Assembly: GCF_001613205.1 (NCBI RefSeq)
Contig: NZ_BDBX01000024.1
Location: 186,001-250,000, forward strand
DNA length: 64,000 nt
Reading direction: 5' to 3'
From: Nocardia sienata NBRC 100364
GTDB lineage: Bacteria; Actinomycetota; Actinomycetes; Mycobacteriales; Mycobacteriaceae
Below, in pieces: positions 47,435-56,576 of the stretch (its first letter is position 1; every line of letters starts with the position of its first letter). The notes below the pieces were generated by a model that had not been told where the DNA came from, searched no databases, and worked only from the letters and a program-made list of their open reading frames with translations. A program made the translations under genes and the position numbers.

Positions 47435-48090
47435 CAGGATCGCTCCTCCTCCTCGGGGTTGACGGTGTAGAAGCCGGTGGTCGCCTCGGCGCTCGCGTGG
47501 GCCTGCGCCGGATCGTCACCGTCGGCGATCGCCGCCTCCGCCCAACCGGTCGCCGCGGTCCGGACGAATTCCAGCCCCTCGGTGGTGGCCGGGAATTCCA
47601 GCGCCACCGCCGGGTCGACTGCCGCGCCGGTTTCCAGATGCAGGCCGAGCCCCATGAGCGCCAGATCCCAGCCGACGCCCACCGCGCCGGGGCCGAATTG
47701 TTTCCACATATCCGGATCGACCGGTGCTTCGTGCACCAATTCCAGGGTGGTCCCGCCGACGCCGGGTTCCAGCCGGATATCGAGCCAGGAAACCATGGGC
47801 CCCATCTCCCAGGTCACCGCGAATCGCTTCGGGCGTTCACATTCCTCGACCACACCGCCGGCATTTCCTTCGAGCTGGTACCTGCCGCCGACGGCCAACT
47901 CGCCGGTCACCGGCAGGAACCAGCGCGGAATCCGTTCGATATCGGTGAGCGCCTCCCAGAGATCGTCCGGATCGGTGGCGTAGGTACGCCGCGCCACGGC
48001 GATCCGCGTGACCGCTCCCTGTCGTTCGGCGGTGCGGACCTCCCGGGTGACCAGTCCTGCGATGGCAGCCGGATCGGTGAGCAAACCCAT
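47434..48090 (-). CDS. SRPBCC (AHSA1-like) protein
   Basis: A 218-aa START-fold protein with ARRTYATDPDDLWEALTDIERIPRWFLPVTG at the start of the domain and LELVHEAPVDPDMWKQFGPGAVGVGWDLALMGLGLHL later, as in AHSA1 relatives co-transcribed with ArsR. The ligand is unknown. ATG has GGGAGG upstream. It is the first gene of a two-gene operon with the ArsR regulator. Confidence 0.9.
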   Translation of the reverse strand: MGLLTDPAAIAGLVTREVRTAERQGAVTRIAVARRTYATDPDDLWEALTDIERIPRWFLPVTGELAVGGRYQLEGNAGGVVEECERPKRFAVTWEMGPMVSWLDIRLEPGVGGTTLELVHEAPVDPDMWKQFGPGAVGVGWDLALMGLGLHLETGAAVDPAVALEFPATTEGLEFVRTAATGWAEAAIADGDDPAQAHASAEATTGFYTVNPEEEERS

Positions 48091-48103
48091 GTCTTCCTCC
48101 CTT

Positions 48104-48121
48104 TATAAGTTACAACTTATA
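48104..48121 (-). promoter_or_regulatory. ArsR-type palindromic operator of the SRPBCC-arsR operon
   Basis: TATAAGTT-AC-AACTTATA (perfect 8-bp arms) lies 14 bp before the SRPBCC start codon, just ahead of its ribosome site. The AT-rich arms also supply the likely -10 region, so binding would block transcription. Confidence 0.82.
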
Positions 48122-48189
48122 TTAGCGCAGTGTTGCCGGCGGTGCCAGGCCGGGCGCGCGGTCCGGTCCGAGGCGAATGCTCCCCGCTT

Positions 48190-48591
48190 CGGGCGGGCAG
48201 AGGGTCGATTCGCTAACCCGGTGGTGGCGAAACCGGTGACAACGCCCTGTGGGCGGCGACCGGCGGGGCGCCGGCCGTACATCGACCGCCTCGCCGACGG
48301 TGCCGATACCGCGTGGGCTCACCCGGCCGGGTCGCTACGCCGAGCTCCCGAAGCTGCCGCAATGCTGCTTCTCGGCGACGCCGGCACCGCGATCGGGCGC
48401 GCCGGGAAGATCGAGCGGGTACGGCTCTCGCCCTGGCGCCGCGGTCGATTACTCATGGGGTATCCGCTCGGGCGTGGGCCCGGCGTCGCAATCCCGAACG
48501 CGCACCGGCCGTCCTGTTCGAGGCCGAACTACTCGCCTCGGAACCGCTCTACCGGCACAAGTCGGTCCGTGGACGACCGCGGGCCCGCTAG
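48190..48591 (+). pseudogene. Possible decayed gene, unidentified
   Basis: Protein-like fragments appear in different plus-strand frames: NPVVAKPVTT and GADTAWAHPAG in one, and later LFEAELLASEPLYRHKSVRG before a stop at about 48591 in another. The first part faintly recalls F420-dependent Ddn-like proteins. The frames cannot be joined into one gene, so this is a guess. Confidence 0.22.
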
Positions 48592-48735
48592 GCGTGGACC
48601 GGGCCGCCCCCCGGCCTCGGCGAGTCCGTGGCGCGGAGTGGACGCGGCACCCATCCAACCGGTGACGGATCGTGCCGGCCGGGCGCGCGGCGGTCTACGC
48701 GCCGTTGGCGGTCCGCAGGTGATCCGACGCCGGTC

Positions 48736-49590
48736 TTAGGCGGTGGCCGGTGCGACGGGCCAGAATTCCTTCAGCTCGGCCGCCGCTGTCGCTGCCTGCC
48801 GGATGCCGGATTCGTAGGCCGGGGCCAGTGCGGTATCGGCGAAGAGGTCGGTGCCGAACGCGGCGACGGCGATATCGTCCGGACGTATCGAGATCTCCCG
48901 AGCCGGTCCGAGTTCCCGGTCGGCGCGGGTGCGCGGATACACATGCGCCAGCGGTTCCAGGATCACGATCACATCGTGGCCAGCCGCGAGGTCGGCATTG
49001 ACGGTGGACCGGATCCCACCGTCGATGTAATGTCGGCCGGCGATCTCGATCGGGGGGAAGACCCCCGGCACCGCGGTACTCGAGGCGAGCGCCTCGACGA
49101 GGGTGGCGGCACCGTCGCGGGTCCAGGCGGTCAGCGTCCCCGACCCGATATCGATAGCGGTGATGCGGAGATCGTGCTCGGGCCATTCGGCGAAACCGAC
49201 GAGCGAGCCGATGCGGTCGATATGCATTGCCGGGTCGCCGGCGCCGGCGCCCAGGGCGAGCTCGCCGACTCGTTGGAGTACCAGGTCGCGATCCTGATCG
49301 ACGGCGCGCAGCAGCGAAGCGATCTCCAGCAGCGGCGCGTAGTTGTGCCGGGTCGGCTCGGCGTCGCGCGGTCGCGGGGTCAGCAGCGTGGCGATATCGA
49401 TTCCGGAGGCGAGGGCCGAGCCGACGACCGCCCCGGCGGAGGTGCCGATGATGCGGTCGGCCAGTGCCAGATCGACTCCGGCATCGCGTAGGCCGATCGC
49501 CAGGCCGCTCAACCAGGCGATGCCGACAGGGCCACCGCCCCCCAGCACCAGCGCGATCGTGGGCGTTGCGGGAGGCCGAGCGTCGGACAT
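48736..49590 (-). CDS. Patatin-like phospholipase
   Basis: A 284-aa patatin domain. Oxyanion loop GGGGPVG, nucleophile GTSAG (Ser of the Ser-Asp dyad) and DGG in HYIDGGIRS are all present. It likely hydrolyses phospholipid or other acyl esters. It has no signal peptide. ATG is 6 nt after TAATCT (49597-49602, minus strand), so it appears leaderless. Confidence 0.93.
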   Translation of the reverse strand: MSDARPPATPTIALVLGGGGPVGIAWLSGLAIGLRDAGVDLALADRIIGTSAGAVVGSALASGIDIATLLTPRPRDAEPTRHNYAPLLEIASLLRAVDQDRDLVLQRVGELALGAGAGDPAMHIDRIGSLVGFAEWPEHDLRITAIDIGSGTLTAWTRDGAATLVEALASSTAVPGVFPPIEIAGRHYIDGGIRSTVNADLAAGHDVIVILEPLAHVYPRTRADRELGPAREISIRPDDIAVAAFGTDLFADTALAPAYESGIRQAATAAAELKEFWPVAPATA

Positions 49591-49761
49591 GGCACGAGAT
49601 TAGCCGGACGAAGCGGTTTCCGCCGGGCGCGACCGACCGGTATCGCCGAAGGCCGGTGCCGGCCGAGTTTCCGGCGTGCGGTGGATCACGGTGCGGTCCG
49701 CGATCGGGTCGGGTACAAATACTACGTACACCATACGGTGTTAATGGAAAACGGAGGTCTC

Positions 49762-50139
49762 ATGCGCATCACCGGATCCGCCATCTCGCTCAACGTCGCC
49801 GACCCGGCCGCATCGGCGGAGTTCGTCACCACCCATTTCGGCTTCGCCGAGCAGATGGCGGCCGACGGTTTCGTCTCGCTCGCCCACCCCGAAGCCGGGA
49901 TGAACCTCATCTACCTGCGCACCGGCCTGTCCACTTTCAAGCCCGAACGCGTTGCCGGCTCCGCCGGGGACGGGTTGCTCGTGGTGTTCGTGGTGGCCGA
50001 TATCGATACGGAATATGCGCGCCTGCAGAAGGAAGGCGCCCCGATCGTCACCCCCATCGAGACCGAGGAATGGGGCGAGCGCTACTTCCAGACGACCGAC
50101 CGGAACGGGATCATCTACCAACTCGTGCAGTGGGTCTGA
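49762..50139 (+). CDS. VOC (glyoxalase/bleomycin-resistance) family protein
   Basis: A 125-aa protein with two beta-alpha-beta modules: ISLNVADPAASAEFVTTHFGF and VFVVADIDTEYARLQKEG, ending in TTDRNGIIYQLVQW. The reaction is unknown. ATG 49762 is chosen for GGAGG (49752-49757) upstream; an earlier start would include a non-conserved stretch. A small inverted repeat ACACC-ATAC-GGTGT (49728-49741) lies in the promoter. Confidence 0.87.
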   Translation: MRITGSAISLNVADPAASAEFVTTHFGFAEQMAADGFVSLAHPEAGMNLIYLRTGLSTFKPERVAGSAGDGLLVVFVVADIDTEYARLQKEGAPIVTPIETEEWGERYFQTTDRNGIIYQLVQWV

Positions 50140-50313
50140 GAACCGCAGAGGTCGTCGCACCGGGTGCCGGCGCCTCGGGGCCCGGTGCGCTGATTCCCGA
50201 TTCGCCTGAACCGCAAGGCATATGAGTGGTACGAAAGTGACCGGCGGGCCATGATCGACACGGGGGTCGATGGTGGCATGAGGGGCAACGACACACGGCA
50301 GAGGTAGAGCGCG

Positions 50314-51186
50314 ATGCTGGTGAAGGTCGACGATCGGGCGGAACTATCCGCGGCCGAAAAGGAATTCGTGGCATGCCTGCGGCAGCTGCCGACAACCGGC
50401 CTGGCCATCGTCGACCTGCGGATCGGCACCCAACGCGGAACCCGGCAGATCGGGGCGGTGATCTGGACGCCCCAAGGCGTTCTCGTGATCGAGGTGGTCG
50501 GGTTCCGCAGCCGGCAGAGTGGGGTGCTCACGGTTTCGCCGGATCGGCAGTGGCAGGTGGGCGAGGCCGCAGCGGATCTGGAACTGGAATTCGGTGTGAA
50601 TCCGATACGGCAGCTGGAGAGTGCGGTGCGGGAGGTCGAGCTGGCCTTCGAACGCGCCACCTACGACCCCGGACAGTTGTGCGGGGCAGTGGCGCTGGTG
50701 CCCATGCGGGGCGTGGTACTGCGGCCGGGCCGGGAAACCCTGCGGCCCGGATTGGACGTGGTGGTCGGAAACGCGGTCGAATCCACCGAACTGCGCATCT
50801 TCCTGGAGAATTTCGCACCCGGGCCGCCCCGCTGGACACTGGGCCGGGTCTGCGCGGCCACCCGGGCGCTCACCGGCTGGGCGCCGGATCGTGCCGAGCT
50901 CATCGCCGCCGGTTTCGAGGACAAACTGCCGGAGCCGCCGAAGACGCCGCGGGAGCGGCCCGGTTGGCGGCGCCCGGATTCCGGCCGCACCCAGGACATC
51001 ATCGGCTGGGCGGTGCTGGGGGTCGCGGTACTGGGCGTACTGATCGTGCTGGGTGCGATCGCCGGTTCCCTGCTCGCCGACGGTCCTGCCGCCGAACCGG
51101 CGGCACCCAGCACCACCGTCGAGCCGACCGTGCCCGCCGCGCCCGGAGGCCCGGTGGAGTGCTGGCCGCTGCAACCGGATTGCTGA
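50314..51186 (+). CDS. NERD-domain-like membrane protein with degenerate nuclease motif
   Basis: A 290-aa protein. Residues 10-130 resemble a NERD domain, with the strand RGTRQIGAVIWTPQGVLVIEVVGF. Where nuclease NERD proteins have QIDH and EVK, this one has QIG (Gly47) and EVV (Val62), so it is probably inactive as a nuclease. A membrane helix lies near 230-250, followed by a short Pro/Thr-rich tail outside ending in two Cys. ATG has GAGG upstream. Confidence 0.75.
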   Translation: MLVKVDDRAELSAAEKEFVACLRQLPTTGLAIVDLRIGTQRGTRQIGAVIWTPQGVLVIEVVGFRSRQSGVLTVSPDRQWQVGEAAADLELEFGVNPIRQLESAVREVELAFERATYDPGQLCGAVALVPMRGVVLRPGRETLRPGLDVVVGNAVESTELRIFLENFAPGPPRWTLGRVCAATRALTGWAPDRAELIAAGFEDKLPEPPKTPRERPGWRRPDSGRTQDIIGWAVLGVAVLGVLIVLGAIAGSLLADGPAAEPAAPSTTVEPTVPAAPGGPVECWPLQPDC

Positions 51187-51352
51187 GGCGATGGCACCCG
51201 TCCTGGACACTGCTCGCGGACGCGGACCAGGCCTCGTGAGGCTACGGTTGCGTACCCGGCGCAGCGTCCGGCACCCTTCAGTTCGTACGATGTCAAAAAG
51301 CCTGTAACCGGGCGGTCCCCGGCCGCCGACCGTAACGACCAGGAGGGCAGCC

Positions 51353-53176
51353 GTGGGTCACTATCAGGCGAATCTGCGCGATATCGAGTTCAACCTCTTC
51401 GAGGTGTTCGAACTGGGCAAAATCCTCGATACCGATGCGTACGGGGATCTGGACACCGATACCGCGCGCGAAATCCTGGCGGAGGTGAAACGCCTGGCCG
51501 AGGGCCCGGTGGCGGAGTCCTTCGCGGCCGCCGACCGGGATCCGGTTGAGTTCGTCCCGGACACTCGTTCGATCATCGTCCCGGAACCGCTGGCCAAGAC
51601 CGTGCACGCGGTCCGGGATGCCGGGTGGAACCGCCTCGGCAAACCCGAGGAGATGGGCGGGATGCCCGCCCCCGCCGCACTGTGCTGGGCGGTGAGCGAG
51701 ATGATCACCTGCGCCAATCCGGCCGCCGTGTTCTTCGATATGGGTGCGGTGATGGCGCAGGTGCTGTTCGGTATCGGTACCGATCAGCAGAAGCACTGGG
51801 CAGCGGCCGGTTTCGATCGGCACTGGCAGGGCACCATGGTGCTCACCGAACCCGACGCGGGTTCGGATGTGGGCGCGGGCCGGGCCAAAGCGGTCGAACA
51901 GCCCGACGGCACCTGGCATATCGAGGGCGTCAAACGTTTCATCTCCGGCGCCGATGTCGGTGACACCGCGGAGAATGTCTTCCACCTGGTGCTGGCCCGG
52001 CCCGAGGGCGCGGGACCGGGTACCAAGGGCCTGTCCCTTTTCTACGTACCGAAATTCCTGTTCGACCCGCAGACCCTGGAACTGGGCGAGCGCAACGGCG
52101 TGTACGTGACCGATGTCGAACACAAGATGGGCCTGAAGTCCTCGCCCACCTGTGAACTCACCTTCGGCGGTGAGAAGCCCGCGGTGGGCTGGCTGGTCGG
52201 CGACAGCCACAACGGGATCGCCCAGATGTTCAAGGTCATCGAGAACGCGCGCATGATGGTCGGCGTCAAATCCAGTGGGACCCTGTCGACCGGATACCTC
52301 AACGCGCTCGCCTACGCGAAGGAGCGGGTGCAGGGCGCCGACCTGACCCGGATGACCGACAAGACCGCGCCTCGGGTTCCGATCACCCGTCATCCCGATG
52401 TGCGGCGCAGTCTGGCCATGCAGAAGGCCTATGCCGAGGGTCTGCGCGCGGTCTACCTCTACACGGCGATCCATCAGGACGCCGATGTGGCACAACTCGT
52501 TTCCGGAGTGGACGCCGAAACGGCGCACCGGATCGACGATTTCCTGCTGCCCATCGTCAAGGGCGTCGGTTCCGAGCGGGCCTATCAGTACTTGACCGAG
52601 TCGCTGCAGACGCTGGGTGGTTCGGGCTACCTGCAGGACTATCCGATCGAGCAGTACATCCGCGACGCGAAGATCGACTCCCTGTACGAGGGCACCACCG
52701 CCATCCAGGCGCAGGATTTCTTCTTTCGCAAGATCCTCCGGGACAAGGGCGTCGCGGCCGCGCAGATCTTCGGCCAGATCACCGCTTTCCTGGAGGCGCC
52801 CACCGGCCGCCTGGAAACCGAGCGGGCCCTGCTGCGCACCGCGCTGGCGGATGTGCAGGCGATGGCGGGGTCGCTCACCGGCTACGCGGTAGCCGCCCGG
52901 TCCGAACCCACCGAGCTGTACAAGGTGGGGCTCGGCTCGGTGCGGTTCCTGCTGGCGGTGGGCGATCTGCTGATCGGCTGGCGGCTACTGGTGCAGGCGG
53001 AGGTCGCCACCGCCGCACTGGCCGCGGCGGATGAGCGCGATCGACCGTTCTACACGGGCAAGATCGGGGTGGCGAGCTTCTTCGCCAAGAACGTGCTGCC
53101 CACACTCACCGCGACCAAGGAGATCATCGCGGCGATCGATACCGACATCATGAACATGCCCGAAGCGGCATTCTGA
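51353..53176 (+). CDS. Acyl-CoA dehydrogenase, FadE5-like
   Basis: A 607-aa enzyme, longer than the usual 380, matching the FadE5 type of mycobacteria. FAD/substrate region [41 protein letters not shown], and catalytic Glu in [12 protein letters not shown]. An extra C-terminal helical domain follows. It carries out the first step of beta-oxidation. GTG has AGGAGGG upstream; TACGAT at about 51285 may be the -10. A convergent hairpin ends the transcript. Confidence 0.92.
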   Translation: MGHYQANLRDIEFNLFEVFELGKILDTDAYGDLDTDTAREILAEVKRLAEGPVAESFAAADRDPVEFVPDTRSIIVPEPLAKTVHAVRDAGWNRLGKPEEMGGMPAPAALCWAVSEMITCANPAAVFFDMGAVMAQVLFGIGTDQQKHWAAAGFDRHWQGTMVLTEPDAGSDVGAGRAKAVEQPDGTWHIEGVKRFISGADVGDTAENVFHLVLARPEGAGPGTKGLSLFYVPKFLFDPQTLELGERNGVYVTDVEHKMGLKSSPTCELTFGGEKPAVGWLVGDSHNGIAQMFKVIENARMMVGVKSSGTLSTGYLNALAYAKERVQGADLTRMTDKTAPRVPITRHPDVRRSLAMQKAYAEGLRAVYLYTAIHQDADVAQLVSGVDAETAHRIDDFLLPIVKGVGSERAYQYLTESLQTLGGSGYLQDYPIEQYIRDAKIDSLYEGTTAIQAQDFFFRKILRDKGVAAAQIFGQITAFLEAPTGRLETERALLRTALADVQAMAGSLTGYAVAARSEPTELYKVGLGSVRFLLAVGDLLIGWRLLVQAEVATAALAAADERDRPFYTGKIGVASFFAKNVLPTLTATKEIIAAIDTDIMNMPEAAF

Positions 53177-53179
53177 TCT

Positions 53180-53220
53180 CACCGGCCCGGCCCACCCCTG
53201 TCCGCGTGGGCCGGCCGGTG
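53180..53220. terminator. Bidirectional hairpin between fadE5-like and marR genes
   Basis: CACCGGCCCGGCCCAC pairs with GTGGGCCGGCCGGTG with one bulged base and a 10-nt loop. It separates two convergent genes. Confidence 0.8.
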
Positions 53221-53238
53221 TGCGGGCGGTAGCGGCGG

Positions 53239-53718
53239 TCAACCGGTGCGCGGGCGTGTCGTCCGTGCCGGTGTCGCGCTGGTGAGCGCGTCGGCCAGGG
53301 CGCGCAGACCGCCGATGGCCGCGGTCAGGCTCCGCTGATCCTGCGGCGACAGGGTCGCGAGGGCATCGAGGACGAGCCGGGTGCGTACCGTTTCCATCTC
53401 GCGGGCGTGCGCGATGGCCTTCTCGGTGGGCAGGATCCGGCTGCAGCGGCGGTCCGCGGGATCGGGTTCGCGGTCGATGAGCCCGTATTCGCCCAGTTGA
53501 CGCAGTGTCACGCTCATATTGCTCGGCTGCATACCGGTCAGCGCGGCCAGTTCACCCGCCGCGGCGCCGGGGTTGTGCACGATGATGCGCAGCGCCTCGA
53601 ACTGGGTGTCGGTGAGCGGTTCGGTGCCGGCGAGGCGCGGGGTGGCCTTACGAACCGCCCGCGCGACCTCGCGCAGCGCGTGGTCCAGCGCACGAAGCTC
53701 GGAGGAGTTGGTGCTCAC
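53239..53718 (-). CDS. MarR family transcriptional regulator
   Basis: A 159-aa winged-helix protein: TDTQFEALRIIVHNPGAAAGELAALTGMQPSNMSVTLRQL and the wing DREPDPADRRCSRI. GTG 53718 is chosen because TATCAT (53725-53730, minus strand) lies 6 nt upstream. It is divergent from a Bcr/CflA-type efflux gene and shares with it a palindromic operator at 53732-53751, so it most likely represses that pump and itself. Confidence 0.93.
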   Translation of the reverse strand: MSTNSSELRALDHALREVARAVRKATPRLAGTEPLTDTQFEALRIIVHNPGAAAGELAALTGMQPSNMSVTLRQLGEYGLIDREPDPADRRCSRILPTEKAIAHAREMETVRTRLVLDALATLSPQDQRSLTAAIGGLRALADALTSATPARTTRPRTG

Positions 53719-53731
53719 TCGGCCATGATAA

Positions 53732-53751
53732 CTTATGTATGCATAAATAAG
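53732..53751 (+). promoter_or_regulatory. MarR-type palindromic operator
   Basis: CTTATgTATGCATAaATAAG is a 20-bp palindrome with a single mismatched pair, in the 51-bp gap between divergent marR and the MFS gene. It borders the marR -10 box. Confidence 0.85.
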
Positions 53752-53769
53752 TATCAAGGAGGAGGCACC

Positions 53770-54996
53770 GTGCTACCGATTCGAACGCGCCCCGGGGTAT
53801 CCGGGCTGCTGCTGGTGGTGCTGGCGCTGCTCTCGGCGGCGGCGCCGTTCGCGGTGGACATGTATCTGCCGGCATTCACCGACCTCGCCGCCGATCTGCA
53901 CACCAGCGCGGCGAGTGTGCAGCTCACCCTGACCGCTTTTCTGGTCGGTCTCGCCGCGGGGCAGTTGCTCATCGGGCCGCTCTCCGATCGGTTCGGCCGG
54001 CGCAGGCCACTGGTCGTGGCCACCGCGATCACCGTCGTCGTCACCGTGATCTGTGCGCTGGCACCCACCATCTGGTTGCTCGTCGCCATGCGTTTCGTAC
54101 AGGGGTTGACCGCCTCCGCCGGGCTGGTGATCGGCCGTGCGGTCGGCGCCGACCGCACCGAAGGAGCGGCCACCGCCCGGCTCTTCACCCTGTTCTCCGC
54201 GATCGGTGGTATCGCACCGGTGGTCGCACCGCTGCTCGGCGGTGTATTGGTATCCGCCGGCTGGCGGGCCGAGTTCTGGGTGCTGAGCGGAATCTTCGTG
54301 CTGATGTTCGCGGGCGCGCTGATCGTGGTGCCGGAATCGCTGCCGCCGGAGCGGCGCCACCGGGCCGGTGCCGGTGGAACGCTCCGTACGCTGCGCGGTA
54401 TCGGTTCCGAGCGCGGCTATCTCGGGTACATCTTCGCCTTCGCGCTCGGATTCGCCGGGATGATGTCCTATATCTCGGCTTCGCCCTTCGTGATCGAGAA
54501 CGTGCTCGGCATGTCCAACCGGGCCTACACGATCGTGTTCGCCACCAATGCCGCCGGCATGGTGGCGGCCGGAGTGGTGATCTCCCGGCTCGTCGGCCGA
54601 TTCGGCCCGGCGCCGATCCTGCGGATCGGGCAGCTGGTGATCTTGGCGGCCGCGACCGTGTTGCTCGTATTGCTGGCCACCGGTGCGCCGGCGGCACTTG
54701 TGCTGCCCGTCCTCTTCGTGATGGTGGCCGCCACCCCGACGGTCATGGGCACCGCCAGCGCACTGGCGATCGGCCGGGCGCGCCATGCCGCCGGTTCCGC
54801 CTCGGCGCTCATGGGCGCGCTGCAGTTCGCGCTGGGCGCGGCGGTATCCCCACTGGTCGGTCTCGGCGGGCCCGCCACCGGTGTACCGATGGGTGTCGCC
54901 ATCGTGGTCTGCGCCTGCCTGGGCATCCTCGCGCGGCGGGTGGGGGACACCGCGGGTGCGGTGGTGCCCCGGGACCGGGAGCCGGCCCACGCGTGA
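53770..54996 (+). CDS. Bcr/CflA-type multidrug MFS transporter
   Basis: A 408-aa, twelve-helix exporter. FAVDMYLPAFTDLAADL in helix 1, GQLLIGPLSDRFGRRRPLV (motif A) and the helix 5 segment IAPVVAPLLGGVLV are typical of the Bcr/CflA group. GTG 53770 has AAGGAGGAGG upstream, one of the strongest ribosome sites here. Probably controlled by the divergent MarR. Drugs exported are unknown. Confidence 0.93.
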   Translation: MLPIRTRPGVSGLLLVVLALLSAAAPFAVDMYLPAFTDLAADLHTSAASVQLTLTAFLVGLAAGQLLIGPLSDRFGRRRPLVVATAITVVVTVICALAPTIWLLVAMRFVQGLTASAGLVIGRAVGADRTEGAATARLFTLFSAIGGIAPVVAPLLGGVLVSAGWRAEFWVLSGIFVLMFAGALIVVPESLPPERRHRAGAGGTLRTLRGIGSERGYLGYIFAFALGFAGMMSYISASPFVIENVLGMSNRAYTIVFATNAAGMVAAGVVISRLVGRFGPAPILRIGQLVILAAATVLLVLLATGAPAALVLPVLFVMVAATPTVMGTASALAIGRARHAAGSASALMGALQFALGAAVSPLVGLGGPATGVPMGVAIVVCACLGILARRVGDTAGAVVPRDREPAHA

Positions 54997-55089
54997 TCCC
55001 GGCGGATCCACGCAGGTAGCGGCTACCTTCCGGCGACCGGCCGGTCCCGCCGGACCGTACCGGCCGGTGCATGCCGCACAATGCAAGGC

Positions 55090-56295
55090 GTGACAGTTGA
55101 GCTGCTCATTCTCTTGGTCGTCATTGTCACGGCGCTGGCTTTCGACTTCACCAACGGTTTCCACGACACGGCCAATGCGATGGCGACCTCGATAGCTACC
55201 GGGGCGCTCCGCCCCAGAGTCGCGGTGACCCTGTCCGCGGTCCTGAATCTGGTGGGCGCGTTCCTGTCGGTGGCGGTGGCGGCGACGGTGGCCGAGGGGA
55301 TCGTGCGGCTCGACCAGGTGTCCGGGCACGACCTGCTGCTCATCGTCTACGCCGGATTGGTCGGCGGCATCCTGTGGAACCTGCTCACCTGGCTGTTCGG
55401 CCTGCCGTCGAGTTCCTCGCACGCATTGTTCGGTGGGTTGATCGGCGCGACCCTGGCCGCCCTGGGCTGGAGCGGGGTGGTATGGATATCCGCGGAAGGC
55501 GGAGTGATCAACAAGATCGTGATTCCCGCGCTGCTCGCACCCGTCGTCGCCGGTCTGGTCTCCACCATCGGCACCTGGTCGGTGTACCGGATCACCCGCG
55601 GCTCCCACCCGGACAAGGTGAGCACCGGATTCCGGTGGGGTCAGGTCGGCTCGGCGTCGCTGGTGTCGCTGGCGCACGGCACCAACGACGCGCAGAAAAC
55701 GATGGGCGTCATCTTCCTGGCCTTGATCGCCTACGGTGAGCTCTCTGCGGACTCGGTCATGCCGCTGTGGGTGATGGCCGCGTGCGCGTTCGCGATCGCG
55801 GCCGGCACCTACCTCGGCGGCTGGCGGATCATCCGCACCCTCGGTAAGAAACTCGTCGATATCGATTCGCCACAGGGGCTGGCGGCCGAATCGGCCTCGG
55901 CGGCGATCATCCTGACCTCCGCTCATTTCGGGCTGCCGCTCTCGACGACGCAGACCGTCACCGGTGCGATCCTCGGTACCGGCCTCGGCAAAGGGGCGGA
56001 AGTGCGCTGGGGGGTGATGGGGCGGATGGTCGTGGCCTGGCTGCTGACCCTGCCCGCCGCCGGCATCGTCGGCGCGATCTGCTGGACGCTCGCCTACTAC
56101 ATCGGCGGCCTGGCCGGGGTGCTCGTGGTGTTCACGTTGCTCATCGCGCTGGCTACCGTGATCTATCGGCGCTCGCTGCGGGACAAGGTGTCCAGCGGCA
56201 ATGTCAACGCTGTTCCCGACGCCGACTGCGGGCCGGGGGACACCTCGCCCGCGCAGCAGCCACGGGTCGCCGGGCCGACATCCGAGGAGGCGTAA
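55090..56295 (+). CDS. pit: Low-affinity inorganic phosphate transporter (PitA type)
   Basis: A 401-aa permease with two PHO-4 repeats: FTNGFHDTANAMATSIATGAL in the first and SLAHGTNDAQKTMGVIFLALI in the second. It imports metal-phosphate with protons. GTG 55090 follows CACAAT (55077-55082) by 7 nt, so a leaderless start is preferred over the ATG at 55081. It overlaps the next gene by 1 nt (TAATG). This operon order matches Rv0545c-Rv0543c. Confidence 0.93.
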   Translation: MTVELLILLVVIVTALAFDFTNGFHDTANAMATSIATGALRPRVAVTLSAVLNLVGAFLSVAVAATVAEGIVRLDQVSGHDLLLIVYAGLVGGILWNLLTWLFGLPSSSSHALFGGLIGATLAALGWSGVVWISAEGGVINKIVIPALLAPVVAGLVSTIGTWSVYRITRGSHPDKVSTGFRWGQVGSASLVSLAHGTNDAQKTMGVIFLALIAYGELSADSVMPLWVMAACAFAIAAGTYLGGWRIIRTLGKKLVDIDSPQGLAAESASAAIILTSAHFGLPLSTTQTVTGAILGTGLGKGAEVRWGVMGRMVVAWLLTLPAAGIVGAICWTLAYYIGGLAGVLVVFTLLIALATVIYRRSLRDKVSSGNVNAVPDADCGPGDTSPAQQPRVAGPTSEEA

Positions 56296-56576
56296 TGGAT
56301 ACCGTGTCGACGAATCTGCGGTCGCTGGGGGAGGTGACGCTGGCAGCGCTCGTGCTGGGCGCCGGGTTGCCCATGGTGTTCGCGCTCGGGGTGCGGCTGT
56401 GGTCGGCCGCGGCGACGACCGGGCCGGACGGATCGGTACGGCGTAACCCGACCGCCCTCGCCGGCGCGGGCCTCTGCCTGGTCGCCGTGCTCGCGGTGGT
56501 GGTCGCCGCGGTGCTGTTCGTCGCGAAGGCGTTCCTGGCCGAACGGCTCGGTATCCACCTGTTCGGGCAGGCGTGA
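56295..56576 (+). CDS. Small membrane protein (Rv0544c-like)
   Basis: A 93-aa protein with two membrane helices (LAALVLGAGLPMVFALGVRLW and GAGLCLVAVLAVVVAAVLFVA). Its function is unknown. It overlaps pit by 1 nt and the DUF3349 gene by 1 nt, so it is made with the phosphate transporter and may assist it. Confidence 0.82.
   Translation: MDTVSTNLRSLGEVTLAALVLGAGLPMVFALGVRLWSAAATTGPDGSVRRNPTALAGAGLCLVAVLAVVVAAVLFVAKAFLAERLGIHLFGQA

Larger units (their letters stand above)
48091..48735 (+). other. Gene-poor stretch of about 645 bp
   Basis: Beyond the operator at 48104-48121 no intact gene is seen. A decayed plus-strand coding trace may lie in about 48190-48591 (listed separately). Confidence 0.5.
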
